DNA of 64,000 nucleotides, from positions 28,632,527 to 28,696,526 of the forward strand of contig NC_030384.2 in assembly GCF_001625215.2 (NCBI RefSeq), in the 5' to 3' direction. The notes under the pieces were generated by a model. That model saw only the letters and a list, made by a program, of their open reading frames with translations, did not search any database and was not told the origin of the DNA. Source of the stretch: Daucus carota subsp. sativus. Lineage: Eukaryota; Streptophyta; Magnoliopsida; Apiales; Apiaceae. The position numbers were made by a program, and so were the translations under genes. Shown one piece after another: positions 10,600 through 23,700 of this stretch. Within the stretch, counting starts at the first letter, position 1. Each line of letters begins with the position of its first letter.

Positions 10600-11782
10600 G
10601 TTGGTCTTCGTACATAAAGTAACAGGAAACCGATTGTTATGTTGGGCAAAGTTATATCTTCGTCTGTTGGCTTTTATTTTTTTTGGTTTTCCATTTGGTT
10701 GGAAAATTGTAATGAAAAATTGTGAATGAACATAGCAGGATTAATAAATAAAAAATAGAGAATTAAAACACATGAACCGATGAAATTGGGAAGAGTGATG
10801 AAAGGAGAGGATGAAATGGAACAAGAAATGAGAGGTAGGAATTAGCCACCGTAAAAGATGAATTCTATGTACTCAAAAATAATTTTTTTATCACACGGTG
10901 TTACCTCAACTCCCTTAAAGGCACAGCTCTCTCTTCATAACGGCAAAACCAATCATCTCCTACTCTTTATATGACCGTGTTTTCTTTTGTACCAATCTCC
11001 TGTACTACAATCAAAATCTGTGTTCGCACTAATCTAGCAGCAAAGTTAGAAACAGTATTATAATATGATAAATCAAGTAATCCCAAATCCTCATTAAGCT
11101 GCCTTTGGCTTCCGACAGTAGTCTGTTTTTGTCAATTACATTACTGCACAACAAAAACCATTGACATTAATCATTGGACAACAGCTCTCCCCCACTACAT
11201 GTATGTAATAACTTAACTTTTGAAACTCAGATGCTCAATATCCCTATGTTTCTAAATTTGAAACTCAGATGCTCAATATCCCTATGTTCCTAAAAACTAT
11301 GTCATACAAGGACAACAATATTTACAATTTTTGGACAATCTGTATACAGCAATTGCAACTTTGTTGAGTGACAAAAAGAACAAGAAAATGCCCCAGAGCC
11401 ATTTCCTGCACGAGCACGCCCATTCCCCTGCACATCGCCACCTGATGAAGTTGTAAAGTAGAATTTTAATAAGATGTATTGCTATTCTCAGCTGGAGGTT
11501 GACTTATAAGTAACCAAGTAATATCACAAATAACCAAGTAATAACACATTAATATATACTACATTACTGGCTTAATAAAAAAATCCCAGTTTTTTTATCT
11601 AAAAAATCTTTATTGCCCCATATGAGCTCCAACTTTTTTATCAAAAAAATCTTTATCACCCCCCATATGATCTCCTTTATAGGACTAGAGAACAGGAGTA
11701 TACTAAAGATGTAAAGCATAATATTACCAAATGACTGGAATATCACACAATACCAGCAAATGGCTGGAACATCAGTTCTGGC
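10600..11782. other. Intergenic DNA between the EBP1 pseudogene and the KA120 3' end
   Basis: AT-rich, no supported gene. A 38-bp perfect-looking direct repeat starts at 11221 and 11259 (units begin TGAAACTCAGATGCTCAATA). The last few hundred bases probably include the KA120 3' untranslated region on the minus strand. Confidence 0.6.
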
Positions 11783-14700
11783 TTATGTCATATTCAAAGC
11801 TTGCTTTAGTTGAGCAAAAGCTGCAGGATGCATTCTACCAATGGCGGAATCAAATGACTTCCCGTGAAGGGCAGCACAGGTTTGAAGATTTTCGCGCACT
11901 GAGTTCTCCAGTGATAACTGGTGTATAGGGTCAGATAGTTTGATCTATAATAGAAACAAAAAGTCAGTAAATCACTCGCGATATATAATGATGTGTAAAA
12001 TTTTGGATATTTACCTGTCTCTTCCTGTACTCTTTGGTAGGAAACTGAGGTCTGGCAGAGCTCATATTATCGCTGCTGTTAATTAATTTTTTGATATTAG
12101 AAATCAAAAGCATTATTTTGTTTATGAATTTATAGTAACTAACATTAAAATTCGTGAACATGTTATACTTCAAAATCTAATCTAACCTGGACTCTTCCGT
12201 TAAATCTTCGCTTCCACCCAGTATAACACTTGTACAAGCACTATTACAATTCAAGATGCAACAAGGTTTTAACAATGCTCAGTTCTATGCTTAATTGCAG
12301 ATGATTACAAAATTAAGAAGCTGAACAAATACCTCAGGATCTGATCAAGCTTGTCAAGCACTTGAGGTAATTTTAGTGTCAATATAATAGAAAGGGCTAA
12401 ACCAAATGTCTTTCTCTGAATCGATGTCACATTGTCAATCTGCAATCAAGTAAGAGAACATATGAACAAATATAACTAAATGCAATATTATCACGACAAC
12501 ATAGTGGAAATTAGCTCAAAATACAAACACAAGAAATCTTATACACTTGATGAAACAAGATTGTAGCAATTCCTCGGATAACAAGGCATACATGTAATTT
12601 TGAATATACTGCACCAACTGACCTTGTCAAGCCATATGTCAACCAGACAAAGAAGTACGCCTTCTTCACTTAAAAAACCTGCCTGCTGGAGTAGTACCAA
12701 TAATGATGGCTGTGTTGTTAACTGTGCAAGGTAATTGGTGTTCATTACCAAAATCCTTGCCAAAATAGCTGCTGAAGAAGCTTTTACAGTTGTTTTAGAA
12801 GGATCATGATTGTCTCCTCCAATTAAGCATATAACAATCAATTTCTACGAATATTCAGTAAAAAACACAAGTACATGTAAGTGTATATGTGGTATGCAGA
12901 AAATGCAGGCGGTACAAGAAGATTAGGTAAAGAGGTCAACAAGCAATTACCTGAAGAGTGCTGCTAATTAACTGGGGAACCTCGACAGGGAAACACTGCA
13001 AGAAATTTAAGAAAACAAATTAGCAATGTGGTCTTTAATGTCGAGCAAGATTCTTGACTAAAGTATTATCTGTGCAATTCTAAACAAACTATCACACTAT
13101 AAACTGTTGAAGATTTCATTCACAGTTTCAATTACTGAGCCATCAAAACTTTTGTCCCACTCTACAAAAATCCCTGTGTCCCAATCTAATCTTCTTTTCA
13201 GCTTTTGGAATGCTGATGTTGAAAATAATTTAATTCCGACAATTAATCCTCACACACATTCTATCTGTGTTTATAAATCTACTATTCAGATAATTTCAAT
13301 TACCGAGCCATCAAAACTTTTGTCCCACTCTACAAAAATCCCTGTGTCCCGATCTAATCTTCTTTTCAGCTTTTGGAATGCTGATTTTGAAAATAATTTA
13401 ATTCCGACAATTAATCCTCACATTCTATCTGTGTTTATAAATCTACTATTCAGATAATTTCTCTCACTATATATACACACGATATACAGGAGAATGCATA
13501 TATAAATATCACTTTCCGATACATAAAAATCAAGGAAATCTTGGGTTTTTCAATCAAATTAAGGGTATCAGAAAAATGTTCTACAAACATGCTATTAATT
13601 CTCGCATTAAATTTTAATAATTTATAGAGAAGAGGACATTCAGATTAGGATGAAAGGACTGTCAATCAAATAAAAATGCACAAGGCATTATTTTTAGACA
13701 GGGTAAAATGTTTAAACAGAAAAGACAAACTGTTATACCCAAAAAAGCTCTTTCTCAAAAAATACCTGAATTAGAAGGTCAATGACTGGAATAACTGACA
13801 GCAACCCTTTATCGTTGATATTTTCGACAACGAAATCTAGAAGTCTGGAAACACTAGACGCATGAAGATTTAGAAACTCATTACCACCCAAAAGTATGTA
13901 TCCTTCAATAATATTGGCAGCAACCTACACTTCAATGAATAGCCCTCGAGAGTTACACAATATTATCAGTCATCGATATAAAGTGGACTTGAAACAAATC
14001 ACTTATTAAAACCTTCACGTGAGCAGAACTTCTGTTCAAGATCTCCACAAGATGTGGGAAGAGTCCTAACAGTTGAGGTACCATTGAAGGAGAATGAGAA
14101 ATTGTAGCTTCCCATAACTGCAAAACAAGCACATCATTGTTAATAACATATGAAAAGAATTGACCTTGCAGATCTCTAACTTACTAGTGGTACTATTATA
14201 TTAAGAATTGAAATTTAATGAAAAAAACAATTGGCTAACCAGCATATAGTCTTCTAGAAGTTCATCTGGACTATTTATAATGAGTCCACCTTGCAAAATG
14301 GGCACTAACATGTTGTAACACAAGGGTGACTGATAACCCAGTGCGACAACAAAATTCTTCAAAGCAGTAAGAAGCTGAATCTGCAGAAGATTTTCACCAG
14401 AAGATTCTTCCCATGCCTTGGAATATTTACATAAAGAATTAGGATAATATATACATTACAGATAAGGAAATACAATCATTACAACCTTATGTTAATAAAT
14501 GCAACCAGAGAAGTGTATAAGATGCATCTGACATCATGCTGAAACTATAGGCAGCACATAACCCCTTGCTTTTACCTGAATGAACTGCCTGCTGAAACTA
14601 TGGGCAGCACATAACCACTTGCTTTTACCTAAATGAACTGCCTGTAGTTTTTAAAATTGCAATATGCAACATGATAAAAATTAAATGCTCACATCACCAG

Positions 14701-17700
14701 CTAAAACAATGGGACTTGAATCTGACATGACCAATCACACCGTGCTAAAGTTAAATTCAGTACCCAGCTCTATTGGAACAGGGGCTAAGCCTTGCTTGGA
14801 TCATATATAATATTAACACACACACACCCAAAACTCGTACTAGTGGCCAAACAGACAGGCAGACAAAAAAAACAATGATGCAATTGATAAAATACTTGAA
14901 GGACAGAGGAGGTTTAGACCACTGGCATAAATAGTTAACTTGAAATGGCGTTGAATCCTTATCAAGGATACTAAAAAACAACTTCTTGTGAAAAGGACAA
15001 CAAATAACATAAACAATAAATATAGTTTTAAAATTCACGAACAAATAATTTACTTCATTTAGGCTCTTAGCAATATCCAGCAAGTATTTTATTTAAAATC
15101 AGGCCGGATAACTAATCCTAAGGAACAATGATAATACCTTCTGAAAGAATTGCACCAAATTGTTGGCATAAGGAGTGACACCATTGACATGTGTAATTAA
15201 AGCAGATATGGTATTGAGAACTTGAACCTGAAACAAAAATGTATAACAAATTTGATTAATAGACGAGAAATACTAAAATAGAAACAATCTGTCAATAAGA
15301 AGATCGAAAGCCAAAAGATAATAAAGCCTGAAAGAAATTGAATTCACTTTCAATAAAATCAATATGAAAATGTTAAAAAAATAGGTTCTGAAACAAGAGT
15401 TCTATTGCACAGCAATCAATGTGCCAGCAATTTTTTTTAATCTCATACTTCCGTATCCAAATTTCAGGTTCTTTTTTGAGAGATATATTCCTCCGTTTCT
15501 TTTGTATGTCGCTTGACTTTTCTGGGAACAAGCTTTAGGTGCTTTGACCGAATAAATAAAAATTTCCCTCCCTCCCGTTTTATGGGAACTACTTTTTTTT
15601 TTTTTATGGATGTACCAAAAAGAACAAACCTTCCGTTTATAGCATCTATTTAATATAATTACAAACACACATTCATATACTACACTTTTTTAAAAAACTC
15701 ATTTTCCGTGGTCGAAATTGAAGTCAAATATTCAACTCTTAAAAAACGTGCTAGTCAAACTAGCTCACATAAATGGGACGGAGGTAGTACTATTCTTAAA
15801 TTTTCATTTTGTAAATCATAATATTGGTTACAACACCCTCTCCCAAGAATTGGCATGGAAATATGGAATATGTCAATGGAACTAAGTTGACTAAGAACAA
15901 CCATGAACTGCAAATACTTTGTTTAGTGTAAAGAATCGATTAGAATTTGAAAGAAAAAATAAATTGATAAATCCCTGAACTATCCCGGTTTTGTTGTCTA
16001 GGTCCCTGAACAAAGATTCTGTATTTCGGGTCCTTAACGTTTCAAAATTTTTAGTTGAAGTCCATGCCGTTAAAAAGATTCTGATGGAGTTAGAATCTTC
16101 TGACATGTGGCATTTTTTTGCACCTCATCAGATGATTTTTAAGTAAATGAAAGAATAAATAAAATAAAAGGAAAAAAAAATATTATCCCAAAGACGTCTA
16201 TTACTATTTAAAGATATATATTCATTAAAACACACATATTGTTCAAATTTAAATTTATCTTCAAAATATTAGAACATTTATACCATATTATTAAAACTAA
16301 ACATGCAAAAGTTTGGTTGTTTTGTAGTCTTGTACAATAGATTATAACCGTTAGATCACTTAAATCAAATTGATTAGAACCGTTAGATTAAATTTTCTAT
16401 ATTTATACTACTAAAGGTCTAAGGTTCGAATCCCGTCAACAACAAATTAATATATATTATTCGTTAAACACATAAGAGAAAATTATTAACTATCAAAGAT
16501 CATCTTTATAGGCTGGTATACATTAAATGGATGAATATTATATGTTAATATCAAAATTCTAAAAAGTAACTTAAATATAATTTCAAATAAGTTATGAACG
16601 TTATATTTCACTTAAATTTTCAAACATTAATATTAATATTATATTTAATGCCATCAACTCAGTTTAAAGTACAAACATATAAAATTATATATTTATATAT
16701 ATTTCTAACATCACATATACTATCTATTCTTTTATCGTGTATGTTGAAATATTTAGTTTTATTTTGAAGATAAATTTATATTTGTATGATAGAGTTGGAC
16801 TCTATGGAGTCTACACAATTTGGAGTCTTTGGAGTCTTAAGACAAACACTGTTGGAATTGTTTTACATCACGTGGCTGAGATTATTTCAAAGATTATACA
16901 ATTTTTTTAAAAATTGAAAAGTTGATAAATCACTGTACTTTTAAACCTTATACGTAGAGTTGGTGAAATCATATCCCATAGAACACTCTCACGAAAAAAT
17001 CATTAAAACAAGCAGAACAGCAAACAGAAAACATATCCACAATGACTTTGAATTACAACCTATTTTAGTGAGAGAAAAAACGCCAAGATCAAACAGAATA
17101 GGATCCACACTTTTGCTTTTCTTACAGAATGAGTTTTGGAATGTAAATGTATTTTTGATTTTGATTGTGATGTCTAATTATTCTGTATCTAAAATCCACG
17201 CACGTGACTATTCATCTTGATTTGTCATTTGCAGTACAACTGTAAAAGTACAATCTAGACATCACTGTAGAACAAATTAGGAATAAATTGAAGGACAACT
17301 AAATGGAATAAAGATGGGAGACAGATCGAAGATAACGATGATTTTAGAATTTATACATATAAGTAAACATATAATACACTGACTTTAAAAAAAAAAAAAA
17401 AAAAAGGAAAGCCGTTGGATTTGAAGAAAACGGACGGACCAGATGAAGTACTCCAATACTCCAAATAAGTATGGTCTCCACAAAACTTAGGCCTTGTAAC
17501 TTGTATAATATGTGTGTTTTAATTAAAATATATCTTTATATAATAAATAGACGTCTTTGAGTTAATAAAATTTATATTTTAAATCATCAATTATTCTTTA
17601 ATTTGTGTTTAAATCAGCTTTTGAGATGTAAAAAAATTAAGGCCACCACGCCTGCAGAATCTTTTTAACGGTGGGGACTTAAACTAAAAAATTTGAAAAG

Positions 17701-20700
17701 TAAAGGACCCAAAATACGGAATCTTTTGTCCAAGTACCGGAATAGTTCATGGATTTATCAATTGATTTTCCCAATTTGAAATGACTAAATAGATGTCAGC
17801 TTGTGGCTGTAGAGAGGTGTGAACTACAGTTTGGTTAAGTAATTATACTAGCTTATATCCCGTGCTTTAAGTAATTATACTAGCTTATATCCCGTGCAAA
17901 GCATGGGTTACTTTTAAATGCCTTATATTTTCAAAAATATTTAGTTATTTTGTTTTTAATATTTTCTTTAATAATTTTAAAATAGAATACGATTGTTGGG
18001 ATTTTAAAATTATTTCTATCTATACAACCAATATTATAAAATTATTTTTAATATGTTGTTGATGGGAATCGAACCTTAGACTTTTGTATGCAAAAAATAA
18101 TTATGATTGTATCTAATGGTACTCATCATTTAAAGTTAGAAGAATTTAGCAGTTGTGATTAGAAGGGATAACCAAACTGAGGGAATAAGCAAACTACAAA
18201 TTATACCTATGTTCAGTTATAATAGTATAGTGTAGATTAAATGAAGGAAAGGAGAACAATTCAATTTTAACTCGAGCAAAATTTTATCATTACACGACAC
18301 ATAAAACTAGAGTACAAAATCTACAATAAGCTAATACTACAGAGGAATCAAATGCTTATGCAGATAAGGTCACTTTTGTAGGGGCGTAAAAAGAATTTAT
18401 AAAAATCGAACACTTATATACGAACTAAAATAGTTATACCTTGGAGTCAAACTCTTGAACTTCCTCTACTAATTTAAAGCACGAGCACCAACAGACGGGA
18501 AAAAGATCGGAAAACTCCTGCTCGGAGAAAGTTGCATCTTCTACATGAAAATACAATGACCGAGCTGCTGCCAGCTTAAAATGTAGAAGAGATATAATTT
18601 AAAATTTTATTCCAATGAGCAAAGAGCCAAAGAGAATTTTTAAAGTGAACCAATGTGATAAGCTAAAAAGCCTTTTAATTTATACATACCCTGACACATA
18701 TATCATTGTCCTGCAGCAATTTAATTAAAGCGCAATACACTGCTCTTCTGGTGTCATCTTTAATCTGTGAAGAAGCTAGCATAAATTAAAATTTTGTTTT
18801 AAAAAAAATCATGCTAGGAATAATGCACGAGAATGTCGCAAAAACATGACACACATTCCCTATATTGCACTAAAACTCAAAAGAGACGATGCTAATCTCA
18901 ACTTTGGAGCATTCACATCCCTCTTGGGTCCTTTATCAAATGGACCGAGTTGTTAGAGGCACTGCCATGTAATTATATCTGCCTAAACAAAGAATTGTTA
19001 GTGGGGCGGGGATCGTGATTCCCGTACCCGCCCCTTATTAATTTTGTTTGCCCATCCCTACAGGTATTTCATCCCCACCCCCATCAGGATATTATGCTTC
19101 CCCGCTTCCCCGCCCCATTTCATCGCGCCCTGTTACTATATATACTAAATAATTTTGCAGGAAAAAATATTTAAGATTTGAATTTCAAATTTTCTTTCTA
19201 GAAATACATGAAGAACATAAAATATAAATTTAAAAAAAAAATTAAAAAAAGTTATTAATTTTAAAATTAAAAATTATTGCATACATATTGATAGTATTTA
19301 TAATTCAATTAAAATGATATAGAATTAAAATTACTTTAAAAACATGTTAGCAAAAAATGAAGTATGAGTGTATGCAATACAACATATAATCTTATTTAAT
19401 CACAATACAATAAAATAATTTTTTTGATAATATTAATTAAACATAAATATATTATATTGAAATTTCATAGCTTTATATAAATATTTAAATAAAATTATAG
19501 GATTTCCCACGGGGAATATATTGATACTATACCCGCCCCATATTTTAGGGAGAATAAATAGTCTCTGTCACTACCCCATTCCCGTGTTAACGGGGCGGGG
19601 CTGTCCCATTCGGGACGGTTACCCCGTTTACCCCGCCCCATTTAGAAGCCTGCCTAAATGTCTTTATAATATAAATGAAAGAATTTAATATGTTTCCATA
19701 AGTAAAACGAAAATAAATAAGCTGATGCACTACATGAATTTTTATATGTAAATTATAATAGCTAAGCTGATACACTACAGCAACACCTACATGCATAAGA
19801 CTAAAAGTAAAGAGGGAGAATATTTGACACCAAACACAAGGTACTGTGGAGAATAGCACAACAGATAGGTAAATCCTCTAAGCCAGCTCATGCATAAATT
19901 ATACCTCCGAGACCCACTGCCCAAGAATAAGTGCAACTTTCCTATGGATGATCCGCATATTTGGATGATCATTTGTCAACTCTAAAGATAATGCACCATT
20001 AAACCTACAAAAAATGTTTAAAGGTCATAAAGCCATTAAGTACATAGACAAGGAAATTGTTATATCCGTCCACTTAATGTAGAATACATTACATGAGAAG
20101 TGAATTAAAAATATAAGATTCTGAACGCTAATCAATGGTATTGTGATGTCACAAGTAGATTACAAGATTAAAAAGAACTTGATCATTAAAAAAGCGAATA
20201 AATCAATAAATATCTAAGTGTGCACTGAGAGGTAATTAAAAAGGGGAAAAAAGCCTCATTAGTTAATCACTCAATTTTTCCCAATCAAGAATCGAATGAT
20301 TATCGTGGAGGTATCTCTCTTCTTCATGTGGGATTCGTTCACACTTATCAACCTACTCTGTTGGTTACTGACAATGTGACATGACTTCATATGGAATACG
20401 CCAAGTTTTTGCACAAAGATATGATGTGGTAATTCAGGTTTTTAATAAACTATTGTGTAACAGAAGTGAACAACAGAACTGAAAAAACACAAGTATTTGA
20501 CTATTTGAATGTATGAAGTGCTTACAAAATTGATATAATTCAAAGAGAAAAAAAAATAATTTGAAGCATCCATTAGTTAGGACCTCTGAGATTAAATGGC
20601 TCTCAGTAAGTCAACCATAAACTAATCGATACTGAATAATGTCAGTATCCACCTTAGGTCTTTGAAATGTACAAAAAGATATCTGATCACAAAACAGATG

Positions 20701-23700
20701 CTCGAAAACATATACAAGTTAATGTTAGACTTTATTACTGACGGAGAATATATTATATTCCATCTAAATGATGCATGATTTGATCTTTACAGAGATGAAT
20801 ATTAGGGAGAAAAAGAAACAGGAGACAATAAATCTTCACTATAATGTCCGACATATAAAAAGAAGAATGTTGGACTTAACTTGGAGCAAGATGGATGCAG
20901 ATATCACAGCAGAAGTAATAAAAATCGTTTATAGCAATTATAAACTACCACAATATTTGAAAACGGACTGAAGGCACATGTTTAAGTCACAATCCAGGTT
21001 GTTTTGTATTGTGAAAACAGTGCCTTTGCAACATGACACCTAATTCATAAGTCTTTACACCGTCAGAGTTCGAATTAATAATTTGTTCAAACAACACATT
21101 CGAGCAAGAAAACAGAAATCAAATGCAAAAGCTGAAAAGCTATGGTTATACAGCAACTTATATAAACATACCAGTCCTTGAAGCTTAAGTAATTTGATAG
21201 CTCATAATACACGTATGCAGCAGCACCATAAGCAGCTTCTTTGAGAAGTAAACCCTGGGTGATTTCGGATACAGAAGAAGGACACTCACTCATTGCCTCT
21301 TGTAGTATAGAAACCACAACAGGACCTAGAAGCTGAACAGAGATGATTGTTAATGTTCACCGGTATAGAGAAAAAATAATTGATAACTAACAGATCTCTA
21401 GAGAACTGTTGAAAATATGATGATATTGTCACGTACTTGGCTATGATTTTCAAACAAAACAATGTATAGTGCTTCAGCACATGGCCTCAGTTTTTCCGAC
21501 CAGAGAACAGAATCCTCCTCATGATGAAAAGACTCAGGGTTCTGGTACCATTCCTCCACATCACTTGCCGACAAAACAAAGTACCTGTTTCAGTAGAGTG
21601 GCACAGTATTAGTTAGAGATAATATAGTAGCACAGTCAATAATAATCTAAAGATGCAAACATGTAGCCAGATTTAAGTATAACAAAGTTGACAACTGTAA
21701 GAAGCTAAAAAGAATGTTGTGGAGATGTTTTCACACGGTAAAATTTTGGCATATAATCCAAGACAGGAGTCATACAAATTGAAGATTTGAACAGTCGCAG
21801 ATGCAGCAGAATATTGCTTTTCCAAATTACAGCCCTTGATTTTGGCTAAAAAAGATAATGACAATATCAAGGTAATATGATCGAAAATTTTCCATTGATT
21901 ATGTTTGACACTTGCAGGACATTACAGAGAGAAATTTGTAAATACCTCCGTATCAATATGTTACATAAGATCACCACCCGGTCACTTGGCAGAAGTGAGG
22001 AAATAACACCAGCAACATGACTAGACATGCTCTCTTTAATCTTCTCAAATGTAACTCCATTTTCACCCATCACACGACCAGTCAGGTTTAGCTTGTATTC
22101 TTTACATTCAAGTATAGTTTTCACCATTGACATGCACTGAATAATATATTTCTCAAATGACATTAGCTCCGGCCCAGGATCTGTGATTGTATTCAAGGTG
22201 AAGTCTATGACAAGAGGCAGGACACATTTATCACCGAAGGAATACGGATGACACTTTTGAATTGTAACTAGAATCTTCATCAGTTTAGTACAAGCCTTCT
22301 TCAAGAAGTCCCAGAATCTCAGATGTTTCTCACGAAAAGATTTATCTGCAGAAATATTTTGGCATCAGGTGACCAGGCATGTAACTAAAACAAAGAATGG
22401 TAATTTTAATTTGTACATTTCTAAGCAAAGAAACAATACTATCACTGTGTGACTAAAACATGTCTGTCTCCTATAAAAGTCCATCATATGTATGATGAAT
22501 TCAGCTCGAGCAATCAGCCAAGCAAAAACCATATACAGGTAGTACTAGAAATCATTACTATGTCTAATCAGGATGGTCATGGTCCTAGAAGGGTGTATTA
22601 CCAAAGCATAGAGGTATATTACCAAAAATACAATACAAAACGTGAGAAATGAATTATGTAAAAGCTAGAGCTACTTTAAACAAATGCAACATGATGTCTC
22701 ACAGTGTGGAAGAAATGATTCAATGGCCTTCAAAAACAAAGGAGAGACCTCTTTGACTTGTCGAACCTCCTGAAAGAACATTAAATTGTATTTAGAATTA
22801 GTAAGATGGCAAGGGGATCTCAACACAGTAATGAGCATCTAATGCCAGATAAAAATGAGGTTTCAATGCACCGATACCTGCATAGATCTTGCATCACTTT
22901 GGAACCCAGCAATGATCAATTGGCGTAAAATCTTTGAGCAGAGATACCATCTTTGACATGTTATATAAAGGTCATCATGCGTCTCCGAAGCATTTGAGCT
23001 TAAACTTTGAGCAAGCACAGAAAAACCATGCAGTATTGCCTGTGCATCCCTCTGCCAAAGCTGCCAGCTAAAATCGAAGAATTGGGACGATATCTGTAGG
23101 GAAATAATCACAAAATCACATAAACTATATCCTATACACAAGTCCCCTTGCGTATACACAAGGAGACAAATACTGACATTTAGCATACCATTATACCAAT
23201 TCATGTATCTTCTTTTATTTTTTAGAGGGAGTGAGGAAACCAAACCACTTGATCCGATTTCTATAGAAGTTCAGTATGGTGCAGTTTGAAAAAAAAGTAA
23301 GGAGTTGTTAGATTATGTATATACCGCAGAACATAGAACTTCCCAGGCACACCTCCTGGCAATATGATATGCCAGAATCGAGGACTAGAAAGCCCACTAT
23401 AGGGAAAGTGAAATGGTTAGATCATCAGAATAATCACATGTATCTTCGGATAATTTACACCCCTTAAAATAATGTAAAAATAGTAGTAAACACAAACATA
23501 TGCTGCGTGTTCTTGGTATAGAGAGTATACCTGCGCAAAATTTCTCTGGTCTGCAGCAAGACGTTTTGTAGACAACTCCTTCAAAGTTCGGAAGAGGATC
23601 AAAAAGATTCTTTGTGAAGTAAGAACATCCGCTGATTGAAGCTGCTGAGACAAGGTAGAAAATAGCTCTGGCCTGAACAATTGATCAAACGAGTAATAAA

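Noticed and set aside
13107-13457. 116-codon frame made of a repeated peptide
   Set aside because: It is produced by the 168-bp tandem duplication in a KA120 intron; no homology, and intronic position.
16421-16440. GGTTCGAATCC, a tRNA B-box-like motif
   Set aside because: No A box, acceptor stem or anticodon arm around it; it lies inside a Mutator-like element. Similar GTTCGA motifs at 18070 and 56930 also lack tRNA folds.
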